From Moringa oleifera (lineage: Eukaryota; Streptophyta; Magnoliopsida; Brassicales; Moringaceae): a stretch of DNA of 64,000 bases. This document shows, one piece after another, positions 46,501 through 58,949 of this stretch. The position numbers and the translations under genes are program-made. The notes beneath the pieces are model-generated. The model saw only the letters and a program-made list of their open reading frames with translations. It was not told where the DNA came from and searched no databases. The stretch's first letter is position 1. The number at the start of each line of letters is the position of its first letter. The stretch spans positions 5,146,001 to 5,210,000 of the forward strand of contig JAJFZO010000344.1 in assembly GCA_021397835.1 (NCBI GenBank). Reading direction: 5' to 3'.

Positions 46501-49500
46501 CGGTTGATCAAGACAATGCGGGACACGTGTTGACCGGAGACTGCGCTGTTGGGATTTGGCTTCAGTGCCAAGGAAACTGTTGGGTCACACTCGAGGGCAC
46601 CAATCATCTGTGTTACTAAGAAAAATTTTTAACTTCAAAGTCAAAGTGAGTACCCCTTTTGTCAAATGTTCGAGTAATGTCACAGATTGTACGGGTGAGC
46701 GAGGGTTCGTAGTGGTTGGGGTGTTGTTATCATTGCTCCTGCCTTAATGACAAAAATAATCCTATTTAAGGAGGTAATCTTCATAGAAGTTTAGAGAGGT
46801 AATGAAGGTTTCAAACCAAGTAGCTTATGATTTAGACACTATATATAAAAAAAAAAAAAAGCAAAAACCAAAAAAATCTTCAATAATAAAGTTTTTTTAT
46901 ATTTTTATATGTTTTTATTCATATAAATTTGATATATATATTTTGATATAATTATGTGATTTAAATTTTTTTATATTAGTTTGTATTTAAAAATAAAAGT
47001 TATGTTTTTTAAAAATTTTATCATCATATTTTTTTAATACCCAAAATTCACCCAACTCAAGACCTTGTCCATTATCAATCCTATCCATTGCCGCTTAAAC
47101 AATTTCGTAAAGATAGATTGTTATCATCATTTTTTAACCTTAGACTATATTTTTACACCTATAATTTGTTAGGAATTTGTTTAATGATGTGATAAAATTA
47201 AAAAAAAAAACTAAATTTTAAGTTCAAATCATATACTATAATAATGCATTTAAGAAAATTATACACATTAATAGGAATTATTATCAAAATTTTCAATAAT
47301 TTTAAGAAAAAAGTTGAATATATATATATATATACACACACACAAAGAAGAAAACTTCAAAAATTATTTCTTCTAATTTTATTGTTCTTTTTAAAAATAG
47401 TAATAATAATTATTTTTATATTATTTATTTTAATAACATGTATTAAAATATTATAATTATTTATTACATTATTATTACCAATTAACTTTTCATTGGATCT
47501 CAATTTACTTTGGACCCTAAAATTTCTTTCTTTTTCGATTTAGCAATCAATTTAATTTTAAAGGCATTATAAATAACTCTTAAAATTAAAAAATCATGAT
47601 TTCATTAATGTAACCATCTACTTTATATAAAGATTTAAGTAGATACGTTACTTTTAAAAATTATCATTTATACTCAATATGTCATCAAAAGTTTTAAAAC
47701 TGAACATGAGAAAATCTAACTCAAGAATATTCCAATATCTTTTTAATTAATTTATTTATTTATTAATTTTTTTATTTTTTTGGCAATAGTGTTCCCCAAT
47801 TATTCCTAGGACTCCTCACTTTTTGGCTCAATCATTGGCTTTCAACAATGAAATCCATGATTGCTTTCAAAACAACAGATATGCCCATTCCCAAATATTC
47901 TTTCCCTCTCATTGGTTGCCCAATGCTTTCAAGTACAACAATTATACACCAAACATTGATTATACAAAAATCCCCACACCACCAATAATTAATTTAACAA
48001 AATAATAATAATTAAAAAATAGTGGGCAAATTTCAATCCTTGCATTCCCTCAATGTGCATGGCACCCCACTTGTCCTTCATTATAAAATCTTTTTCTCTA
48101 TAATCAAGATTTGGTCCAAATCACAAGCCCACAGTTTAATTAATTTCTTTTCTACATTTTTCTTCAATACATTGTGATATAATGGGTGACACACCATCCA
48201 CCAAACATTTATTTTGAAACTTTTAATGACTTCAAAGATTATTAATATACAAAAGGAGACCACATAAATAAATTTCTAGAATTCGAAACTAAAAAATATC
48301 GGTTTAAGTCAAAGACAAGTTAGAACAACTAACCGAAGTAGGTCCATCATCACGATTTTATGAGAATGGAATCTCGTCTACCCCTATGTGATTTGCACCT
48401 TTTTTTGTATTAGGGTTGAGTTTTTTAATTATAATATAATTTGTTCATTTAAATTTTAATTTAATTAATTTTCAATTTAAATATTCCTTAAACAAATTTA
48501 TTAACTTGTAATGAAATTTAAATTTTTTTTCATAAAATGAGTAAATAATCAAATGTGTTTGAAAGATAATACATATGAAGCTCATGATAGAGATAAGCTT
48601 CGCTATCCTTCTTCTCACATGGGGAATCGATGACTTTGACTTCATTTATAAACACATATTTTAATTGATAAAATATTTTTATTTATTACAAAAGCGAAAC
48701 GTGACATTAACGTAATAATATAATAATATGACATAATAATATAACGTAAAAGATACAATATGAAGTGTAAAACATAACAACTAAATTAATAATTAATAAT
48801 AACTATTATAAATTTTCTTAGACGATAATGCATGCTCTCATTCATTTTTTTAATTCGATTTAATTTTTATTTCAATATTTATAAGTAATAATTAAATGAT
48901 AAATAAATAGACTTTGCTTAAAATTATAATAACATAAGACAACATAGGTATAGGTATGTTTTAATGTTAATAAATAACAAAATACTAACTTCAACATTAC
49001 TTTTGCAATAAAAATTATTAAAAAAATCAACAATATAAGAGTCAAACATTTTAGATCTTATATTGTTAAATCACATTGTTAACAAATTTATAAGATAAGA
49101 ACAACATAATCTCTGTATTTATTAAATAAAATTAAATATTAAATTAAATTGTATCTTTAAAACAAATTTAAAATATGTCTAATAAATATTTGAAAATTTT
49201 ATATTTAATAATATGGTAAAAATATACTCATAATATAATTTTGATAAACTCTGTTAAAAACATGCGTTCTAACATACTTAAACATCATACCTAAAGTTTA
49301 CTCGACACATATCAACATGAAAATGTCTATAATTTCAATTACGGTAACATTGTTGCTAAAATTAGTAAAATTGTTGTTTGCACGATTAATATTATGTATT
49401 AATTGGAAATGTTGCCGTGGAAGTCACATATTTGGCTTTTAGGATAACAATTTCTTAATTTGGTGAAGCCAATCAAGTTCTGATTTTTTCTCCTTTGATT

Positions 49501-51009
49501 ATTTCCCAATATTTTCATTTATCTATGTTTGATGTTTTTTTTTTCTCCTTTGATTTATCATTTAATTATTTTCTTTAAAAAAAAGAATCCAATCAATCAT
49601 TTTTGTTATGAATATTCTGGACTTTTCACTTTACCTAATATTTGTTACGTTTTTAACATTAAAATTGCATTATTTCTAAGACAAAAGCATATGATAATGG
49701 TAAATCTCTTAAATTTGACATCATAATATATAGAAGATTAACTACTCAGCACCTCATAAATGCATTTGAAATGTATGAAAAATAATCCAAATCAATAAAA
49801 TGATAATATGTAAAATGTAACAACAATATGATTATTTTCGTTAAACAAAATCAGACAAAAACATATGATATTCAGAAATGTTTTTTTTTAAAAAATTTAA
49901 AGAAGTAAAAAATAATTTAATTTTTCATCAAAATAGTTAGCTATGATACCCTAATATCTTGTCGCATTTAATTATTCTTTGTAATTAAAATCTTAGGTAT
50001 GAAAAGAAAAAAAAAAGGGTAAGTAAAGTATCTCCCACTTTGGCAACTGTTTCTTCTTAATTGAAGGTGCATGACTAAGTGGAAAGTGTCACATATGTAG
50101 CCCAAAGAAGACGCAAATTTGTTTTTCTTTGTCGAAAGAAATTTATATATCAATTCATACATACAACTAAAGGCCGCTAGAGCACGAGCACGAGCACCAG
50201 CACACGCATGTGTGGATAGAAATATACATAGAGGAAGGTGACTAAGTTGGTCTAAAAGGAAAATCTTGATGTGATGCAATAAAGACTTCAATGGCATTAA
50301 ACTTTTGGAGAAGCAATCCTATGGGATTCAATGAGGTGCTTCTTTTGAGAAACTTGACAAAGGCACACACTTTTGGAAAAATCACCTCACCATTTCTAGA
50401 TGTTCCCCATTTGCTTGCTAAGACTACACACTTTTGCTTTTCAAAGTAAAAGAAAAGACCAAAGAAGATCAGCAAGGGAAAGAGCGTGCAGGACTGGCTT
50501 TGCCTAATTAAGGTTTATGAAGAAGAGAAATAACTTGAATTGATAATCTGAGTTGAAGCAAGTTTTGCCATGTTTTCACAATTAGGTTGGATCAGCAATA
50601 GGAGATACTAGCACATGAGATGAGACTTGTCTTTAATGATGTGTAGGAAAGCTTTATTATCACTATTACTATTTCTTCTACCTGTTATTTAAAAAAAATT
50701 GACAGATTAGTCAGTTGAGGCCCATGATTTATCTGTCAATTGGGCCCTAATTGCAAAATCAGGCCCAATAGACAAGGTTAAGGTACACTTACAGAATGGA
50801 TCTCACGGAAAGGATCTCCAGTCCGGGCCACTTTGATGAGTTAAGAAGGTTCATCAGCAACTCCTTCATTAACACGCTCATTTCTGACACTTTGATTAAC
50901 ATGACTGGTTCACAGTTCACACAGGTTCCCTAAGAGGGTCAATCTCACTCTCCACAGCATCATTTTAAAGATATTTTACTCAAATCATGCTTTATAACAA
51001 TTTCTAGGA
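43501..51009. other. Long AT-rich intergenic spacer
   Basis: About 7.5 kb without a supported gene. It holds AT-rich dispersed repeat copies near 43740-44010 and 45330-45640, a small GC-normal block at 44165-44330, a larger island at 46374-46745, and a (TA)n(CA)n microsatellite near 47320-47345. A GAGCAC-type run lies near 50170-50200 and three GGCCCA motifs near 50716-50772. The last few hundred bases include the 3' UTR of the WEB gene. Short open frames are low-complexity. Confidence 0.55.
46374..46745. other. GC-normal island with adjacent G-box and W-box
   Basis: About 370 bp of gene-like composition in very AT-rich sequence. CACGTG (46524-46529) is followed directly by TTGACC (46530-46535). 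Open frames of 60-80 codons on both strands have no recognised product. It could be a promoter fragment, an unannotated transcript or a remnant of an element. Confidence 0.35.
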
Positions 51010-53143
51010 CTAGAATTTCATGTTGAGAACTTTACCCAAAGGTTGATATCTTTTAGGAGCCTTCTTGTATTCAGGAGAATCATAATGTTTAGGTGCAGAT
51101 TCCTCACGAAGTGCAGCTATAGCAGCTTGTCTTTTCTGCCTCTGCTCTCTCCACTTCCTCAGCTGATCCTCTACTGCTGCTTTAGCTTTCTCTGCTGCTG
51201 CAGCCCGGGTAGTAGCCTGTTCTGCACGAGTCCTCAACTCGCCAATCTTCACAGTCGCAGACTCCAACTCCTTCTTCAAGGATTCCACTTCATGCTTGTT
51301 TTCAGCCATGGTGGGTAACCCATTAACATTTTCTGCTGGTGACTCCGGAATTTTGTCAGCCTTCTGCATTTTCCTGATTAAGGACTCATATTCTTCCAAC
51401 GAAATTGTTATAAGAGCATCTTTGTAGTCTCTTCTTTCTTCTGCATCAACTTTTGAGTCATCGATTAGGTCAACTTCTGGATCCTGAGAATAGTTCTCCA
51501 CTGGAGGGTCGACTACAACAGAGATTTCAGTTTCTTCTGCTACCTTATCAGCTCCTTGTTTTAGTCGTTCATTTTCCTTCCTGGCTTCTTCTGCTTCAAC
51601 TGCTAGCTGCTCAACTGCAAGATATAGTCCTGATCTCACACTCTGGGCTCTTGCTTCAGCTGCCTCTGCAGCTGCAATTTTAGACTTACCCTTGTGAAGC
51701 TCAGATTTCAGCAGTGCTATTTCTACTTGTGCTTCGTTCTCTCTCTCCTTAACCTCCACCAATTCGGTTCTTCTCTTTTCCAATTCAGTTGTGAGCATGT
51801 CAACATTACTTTTCAACTGGTCTACCTCTTCATCAGCATTCTTGAGTTTTAGTCTTAACTCCTTCGTCTCCAGTTCTAATGCCTCTATGCAAAATGCTTG
51901 GTCCGAGTACTCTCTTTCCTTGATTTCCAACTCTGATTTTAGGTTGTTCAAATCACTTATGGTATCAGAAGTGGCCTTCTTAGATGAACTAATTAACTGA
52001 TTTGCTTGTTCAAGTTCCACCTGAAGTTCATTGATAAATGTAGTCTTGGTCAAGTTTTGATCCTCTAGTTCTTGCATCTTTTCCAATTTACTTCTCATAT
52101 CTTCTAACTGCTCTTGTGCCTGAACTACTAATGACCTTGCTGATTCTATCTCGGCATCTTTCTCCAATAATACTGCGCACTTCTCTTTTTCAGCTTCTGC
52201 AGCTACCAGCTTTGCCATAAGAATTGAATCATTCAGCGCCATCACATTCTTTAAAAGCTCTTCTACCTCTTCCCTTTCAGTTTTGGCAGCAATCTCCATC
52301 AGTTCTGCTCGTGTTGTTGCCTTGAGCTGTAAATCTCTGGCAGCTGCAAGCTCTGTCTCCATGCTAAGGAGCTCTGCTTGTGCAACTTTCAGTTCATTCA
52401 AAGCATGTGAAAGCTGCTCACGGACTTTCGCCGTCTCTGCCAGCTGATCAGCCATCTCATTCATCTTGGATTCAAGCTCCTCAACATGAATTCGGGCTTG
52501 CTGATATTCTTCTCTGTATTTCTCTCTCTCCACCTCTGAGTTCTTCAGCAGAGTGGAAAGTTCATCAGCTGCTTTCGTATGCTTCTCTACTTCAAGAAGG
52601 GTTTGCATGTAGGCAGAATCTTTCGCTTCCAACTGCAGCCTGTAGTTGGCGAGATCCTTCTGTAAGGATTCGATATCTCTCTCTTTGTCAACATCCGCCT
52701 GATAAAAGAAAAAGGATGTTGTCGTGAAACAACATAATCATCATATCCTTGGAAGCAACCACCTATTATATCAAAACAAATACTCGTACTTTTACAGATG
52801 CATCATGTGTATGCTGATTGAAATTCCAACAAGAACAAAGTTGTGATTCTTCATTATTAACGCATGACAACTTGATCTGCTGTAGGGATTCAAAAGAGAA
52901 CTGAGTAGTGATAAGATGAACATGTTTAAACAAGAAAAGAAAAAGATAAACAGAAAATTTCACTGAACAACTGCAATTGCAATTACTCCAGAATCTACTG
53001 GCCAACTTGATTAATTATGACAGTTCCAGATTAAATCTTACTTCACAGCTGCCAGGCCTGTGCTTCTTCTGGTCCCCTTTCTCACCAAACAAAGATAGAG
53101 CCACTTGAACTGGTTCAATGGGTTTGGTATCAATCTCACCCAT
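51010..53143 (-). CDS. WEB family coiled-coil protein (PMI2/PMI15-like)
   Basis: Two exons, 53143-53042 and 52698-51010, join in frame to 596 residues. The first exon gives MGEIDTKPIEPVQVALSLFG. From about residue 35 to 560 the protein is almost continuous Glu/Lys/Leu-rich coiled coil with many alanine segments (AEAEKEKCAV, KIAAAEAAEARAQS). It ends with the family tail (SPEYKKAPKRYQPLGKVL). The start, the coiled coil and the length near 600 fit the WEB/plastid-movement-impaired group (DUF827). Members of that group in Arabidopsis act in light-driven chloroplast movement together with actin-related factors, in the cytosol. The exact member cannot be assigned from sequence alone. No damage seen. 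Confidence 0.88.
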
Positions 53144-54180
53144 CTTTCTGAATCAAGAATATCCACAAGGACCCGGACGAACCAGCCACAAGAAGCAATC
53201 TAAAAGCAGAGGTAAACACAAAATTAAGACATATTTACACATAAATTGATCACAAGATCAACAGAACAGTAATACACATGTCAACGTAGATTAATCAAAA
53301 TTTTAGCATGACTCATACAAAGCCAATACTATTTATCCACTGTGTGATTCAGTAACATGTCTTTGGTATGATTAGACAGTGGAGACATGTCGCAAATAAA
53401 CCTTGGTTAACCCACCTGTACAACTTCCATTGATGTCATAAAAAAGAATTTCAATTCACACAAACCATCTATATGTAACAAAAACCAGGGCATGTAAGAG
53501 TAAAATGCCACCAACAAGCTACTCATCTCGCAGTAATAAATACAAACAGGTGATGAACTCAATGTATATGCCACAACTTTAATCAGAATAAATTCTTAGC
53601 CATAAGGATATGTGCTCAAATTTAAAACTGTTCACGTAGTCTCAAAGATACTTGGTTCTAGCTGGCCGCATAATTGTCAAATGAATCAGATCAGTTTCAA
53701 TCTTACCCATCCAACACAATTCTACTGTTCTAGTTGACTGGTATGATTGTCAAATGAATCAAATCATATCCAATCATACCCATCAAGGACTAATTTACTG
53801 TGTATGACACAGAGAACCGGCAGCCCATAAGAGAAGTGGACGTACCTGAAATTTGCAGAGAACAACTCTCCAAGGAAACGGAGAGAAAATGCGGAGAAAA
53901 TGTGAACTGAGGAGGCGAAAGTGAAAGTCAATGGAAGAAAACATAATTCTCTAAGATTGCTTTGTCTAGGTCTCCTTGTTTTGTCGGAGAAACCAATGGG
54001 GTGAGCTTTGTCACAGTCGAAGAGTCCAGAGTCTGGCGATAAAGACCAATGACTGAGCTTTCCTTGAAGTGATCGACCAAGAAACTGATTTCTCGCTATG
54101 ATGAAAACAATTTGTTCATTTTTCCTTTCTCATGTAAAAGATTTATGCAAGAGGACATCTCCGCTATCCTTAAAGCATTG
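53144..54180 (-). other. 5' leader and promoter of the WEB gene, with leader intron 53148-53845
   Basis: Minus-strand reading shows CAG/GTACGT as donor with the exon base at 53846, and TTGATTCAG as acceptor, so the leader exon resumes at 53147, four bases before the ATG. No other gene is seen. The first exon and promoter lie at about 53846-54150. Confidence 0.5.
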
Positions 54181-55746
54181 AATTTCCTTTCTGACACATT
54201 ATATATATAGTTTTGAAAAAATAATAAAATTAAATATTTTTAGAATGTTAAATTTTACAATTACATTGATACTGATATATTGTCGATTTATTTCAAATTT
54301 AAAAATTATATAAAAAGTATTTTAAATTTAAATTTAAATTTAATGATAATATCGATTTTCATGAAATGACAAAAATATTAATAAAATTGAGATTATTAAA
54401 AATATATTTTTTTACTTGTCTGTCAGAACTGTAAAAAAAATAATTAATTTGTTCATCAAATGGAAATAATGCACGTGAAATTAAATTAATGTGGATAAAA
54501 AATCAAATAAAAAGTTCAAACAATTTTATATTTTTGTTATCAATTAACTCAATAAAGTTTTACTGAATTTTCATTTTATTTTTAAATTTTTTGAAACAAA
54601 TATCGAGAGTAAATTTAATTTAATTTTATATTATGTTAAATATATACATATATTAACTATGATTTAATTTAATTTTATTAAAATAATTCAATTATATCTA
54701 AGGTTTTGTACAATTTATGAGTTAAAAACTTAAGATGATCAGTGAGTCTGTGACATGTGGATTGGTTGGTTTATGGTTTGATGCAATGAGTGTTAGATCG
54801 ATTTGTTTAATAATTAAATCATTATATTTGGTTATTTAAAAAATAAATTATTCTGACTTTAAATTCTTAAATAGATTAAATTACCAATGAAATTTAAATG
54901 AGTTAAATGACTTAATGATTAATTTTTTTAAAAAATTTAAAAATAAATTTTATTTTGTAAATATAAAAAAATTATTTTTCAAAAATTAATAATATAATTA
55001 TTAATATTGTTTTATCAAAATTTTACCTTAAATATTAAATTGATGCAATATATCACTATCATGTATATAAAATTAGATTTTTTAAATATTTATTAAATTT
55101 TAGTGTGTTGCTAATTTAAAAAAAAATTAATATCATTTTTTTAATTTATTAATTTTTAATAAATTAATCTATTTTATAAAAGAGATCCAATTTCATGTTA
55201 TTTATTTTTTCAATTGAAATGATATATAGTTTTAAATATTTATTTATATTATTTGATTTACATTTTAAAATCTATTTTATAATTAAATAAAATCTATATT
55301 ATAATTTAATAAAATATAACTGGATCACCAAATTTAAGTTGCTGAATTATTATTTTTTTATAAATAATAAGAAAGAGTCACATGTGGGTATTTATTGCAA
55401 TTACCATTCTTCAATTATTAAAGATTTGCATGATTACAATGGGTGAGCTGTCTTTGTCCAGTTTAACTTGCAAAACACCTAGACCCCAAATAATCTGCTA
55501 CAACGATGTCGTTTTTATTTATTATAAAATTATGGAAGTTTCATTATTTTATTTTATTTTAAAATTTTCATCGGGTGTCTCATTTTCTCACAATGGCATC
55601 TTGTGAAGGATTATGATGAGACAATTTGTTGTGATGGATGTGTGTGAGAGAGAGATTTCTCTGAGTTTTTGGTGTTTGGTTGGTATTCTCCTCATCCTTT
55701 CTTCTCTCTTCTTTTCTTGCACAGTGGGAGAGTGAGAGGAGGAGAA
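54181..55746. other. AT-rich spacer between divergent WEB and DUF538 genes
   Basis: Mostly A/T runs to about 55380, with no coding signal. From about 55600 it becomes the leader of the DUF538 gene, with a GAGAGAGAG run near 55646 and a pyrimidine stretch at about 55690-55720. Confidence 0.6.
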
Positions 55747-58003
55747 ATGGAGAAAGCGCTCACCAAAGTTGGCAGCTTCTGGATTTCAAAGAAAGCCAAG
55801 GAGGAACTCTCCAACATCACTGGAGACCTCACTGTATGTTTTCCTGAATCTCTTTTCTCTCTTCTTTCTTACATTCAAACTTGTACATACATCTGCGTTC
55901 CTGTTTGTACTTGACTGCATTGAACCCAAATCTTCGTTTCCTGGCATTGATATGAGTAAATGCTGCTTTCATTTGGGCTTTCCACTTTGATTTTGTAGTT
56001 CTTGCTTGAACACCCGAGTGTTAAATTTGAAATGCTTTACTCAAGATCTACCTGGGTTACTCGGTCTTGACTTGGATTGGTATCTTTATATCTTTATGTG
56101 ATGAGAAAATTGATGTGTTTTTGGACTATTATATGCTTGAAGAGATTATTCGCCGAAACACATTGTTTTCACTTCGAATTCTTTTGGACGTTTCTTTCTC
56201 CTTGAATTGTGCGTTACTGATGTGTCTTGATGCCTGGATTCTGTGTCTAATGGTTCTTGTTATTATTGTAATCTTGTCAAATGGTATGATTATTTAATCA
56301 ACTTAGGATGACTTTGGATGGAAATAGAAGGAGAGATCAAGTTGGGCAACAAAATTGAAATGTACTTGTTTTCACTGCAAATGAATAGACAGAGTGTAGT
56401 TGAAGCTTCTTATGTCACGTTGGCTTGTAGCCGCTTTTAACTAATAGGGAGAGAAAGGAAAGGAGATGCTTAGCGGAGTCCTTGGAGAGAGAACCAGAAT
56501 ACTTTGCTGATCTAATTTTTACTATCTTTTTCAAAAAAAGATTAAAAAGCTTTTACGATAATTTAAAATATGATGAAAAAATCAAATCAGGAGTAGATCT
56601 TAAGTCTTTGAGAAAACTTGCATCTTTCAATTCCAAAAGATGAAGAAGAGATCTAACACCAACTTACAGGTGTGATAGAATTTTTATGTTAATGTGAAAT
56701 GGACTTGTGGCTTTTGCTTCTATCTCAACCCCTAGCTAAACATTGGTGTGTTCTTGTCTTCAGTCTTTGACAAACGCGGTTGAAGAGAAGACCAGATGGG
56801 TATTCAACAAGCTAAAAGGTATTGTGCTTTAATGGCTATGCTTCCTTCTCTCTTTTTGTTTCTTTTGATAATCAAGTGGGAGATCATGTCCTTTCGCGAA
56901 GCTGATTGCTTTTCAATGCTTATAATCTAAGTCCGTTTATGGTGATACCACTGGATCACTTTTTACTAAATAAACAGCAGAGGTTGATTTGGCTTTTCTA
57001 TTAATCAATCCAGGACATTAGTGTTAATGTTAATGTCATCTCGTTTATTGCTTGCTCCATCTAGATTTAATTCTATCATTCTGGTTTCTGCGATTTGTAA
57101 AAACAGAACTTCCTTTTCCATTGCACCAATCAAAAGCATCAGCCATGTCAGCAAATCCTGATTCTGATTAAGAACTATATGCTCCTTCAAATTGATTAGT
57201 CTACCAGACCATTAACGTTATTGTTAATATCATCTCAGTTGTTGCTTGCTCCATCTAAATTTAGTTCAATCGATCTGGTTTTTGCAATTTGTGAAAACAG
57301 AACTTCCTTCAAATTGATTTCTCTAGTGATCAATTCATAAACTAAGGAGGCAGAGTAACTTGATTCAATGATCATTAACATGGCAGGTCATAAGAGATCA
57401 ACGTTATAAACTAATCAAGAACTAATAGTGATATGGTTCGTAGCTGGAGCATGGAAGTCATCTTCATTGATTGGAAGTATATACGAGTTCCTTTTGTTTT
57501 TTCTTCTCTAATGGTGTAGACTTTTAGATCTGAAGTAAAATTCACAGCAATTAGGTTATTCATGGTGTATACATTTCATAACAGTGGCTGAAACTCTTGT
57601 CTGCTTTCTTGTTCTCTTAACAGGCAAGACACAGAAATCCTTGCCAGATCTTCTTCGAGAGCACAACCTTCCTCCAGGCCTCTTTCCCCAGAACATAATA
57701 TGTTACGAACTCGATGAAACGAAAACAAAGCTGATTGTATATCTTCCCTCTTGCTGCGAGGTGAGCTTCAAGGACTCATCTGTTCTAAGGTATGCCACTC
57801 GTGTCAAGGGGACACTGTCAAGAGGAAAGCTCACAGGCATTGAAGGAATGAAGACAAAGGTGCTCGTGTGGGTTAAAGTTACGAGCATTGCTGTTGAGAG
57901 CTACAAGTCTGATAAGCTGTGGTTCACTGCGGGTGTGAAGAAATCAAGAGCCAAAGATGCCTATGAAGTGCCCCGAGATGCCATCAAAGTAGACGAATTT
58001 TAA
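55747..58003 (+). CDS. DUF538 family protein
   Basis: Three exons, 55747-55833, 56764-56818, 57624-58003, join in frame to 173 residues. The joins give SNITGDLT/SLTNAVEEKTRW and KLK/GKTQKSLPDLL. Signature blocks seen: LLREHNLPPGLFPQNI, LIVYLPSCCEVSF, GKLTGIEGMKTKVLVWVKV and GVKKSRAKDAYEVPRDAI. The family is plant-specific, about 150-180 residues, and has been proposed to have a lipid-binding-like (BPI-type) fold; its biochemical role is not settled. There is no signal peptide (starts MEKALTKVGSFWISKKAKEE), so a cytosolic protein is likely. Intron 2 contains an internal duplication. The gene appears intact. Confidence 0.93.
57012..57330. repeat. Imperfect tandem duplication inside intron 2 of the DUF538 gene
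   Basis: The block from about 57012 to 57205 is repeated from about 57206 to 57330 with an offset of about 194 bp. Shared landmarks include TTGCTTGCTCCATCTA, AACAGAACTTCCTT and CCTTCAAATTGATT. The second copy is shorter by about 70 bp. Confidence 0.75.
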
Positions 58004-58949
58004 GGTCGATTCTCTCAACACCTCTAGTATTATCTACAATGTGTATCACCATATTCATTAGTGTATTCATTTCTGTCCATGTCATATATCGTTTCATTCA
58101 CAAATATCAAATCAATAGAAGATCTTGATTCTTATTATATAGAACATTCCATTCTTTTATTGAAACTTCTCTTAATTTGTCAGCTTCTGCATCATATTTG
58201 TTTGATATATTTGCCATATTTCATAGATACTACAGAATTCCTATACTCAATAGGTAGTTCAATGCAATTCTGCACATTAAGTTGATATGTAACTGATTAT
58301 TAGTTCTTTGTGAATTATTAAGGTCAAACGTTTTGAAATAATGCATTATTTGTGTTCAATAATTTGATTTTCTAATATTTCATTGGTGAAATAATGTAAT
58401 CTAAAAACCTAACATTTAGGAGAAGATAAAAGATAATATTGCAACGAATTAAGATTTTATTTATAATAAATAATTTATAATTACAAATGAAATATTATGA
58501 CAAAAATTATAAAATAAAATTTAAAGTCTCATCTTATTCAAATTTAAACTTATATCAAACGTAAATCAAATTCAATTCTATTGGATTTGAGTTTATTCAT
58601 ATCAAAAATTCATATTTTTAAAAACATTTCATGATCAATTTTGTGATTGGATCAGATTATATGAATTTTAAATTGAATAGAGTTCCCTCAGCACAAAATT
58701 AGACTCAAATAATCGTATTAATATTTTTTCTTTTATAATATAGTTAAATCAAAAGCTTTGCCCATAGTTTTAAGTAAAAATTAATTTCTTATTTTTTAAG
58801 TATTTTATGAACTTTACATACATTTATATAAAAAGTAATTATATACAATATTACATATTTTGTTTTATTAATTAATTTTGAGCATGTTAATTAATTCAAG
58901 CTCCGGCTAATATGGGATTGAGGCTTTATTGGAGCTCGTGAAATCCAAA
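58004..58949. other. 3' UTR of DUF538 and AT-rich spacer
   Basis: The first 200-300 bp are probably 3' UTR. The rest is AT-rich with no coding signal, ending where the LINE remnant starts. Confidence 0.5.

Noticed and set aside
51043..52000. Plus-strand frames over the WEB gene
   Set aside because: Antisense of a coiled-coil gene; Leu/Ser-rich translation is the usual mirror of Glu/Lys codons.
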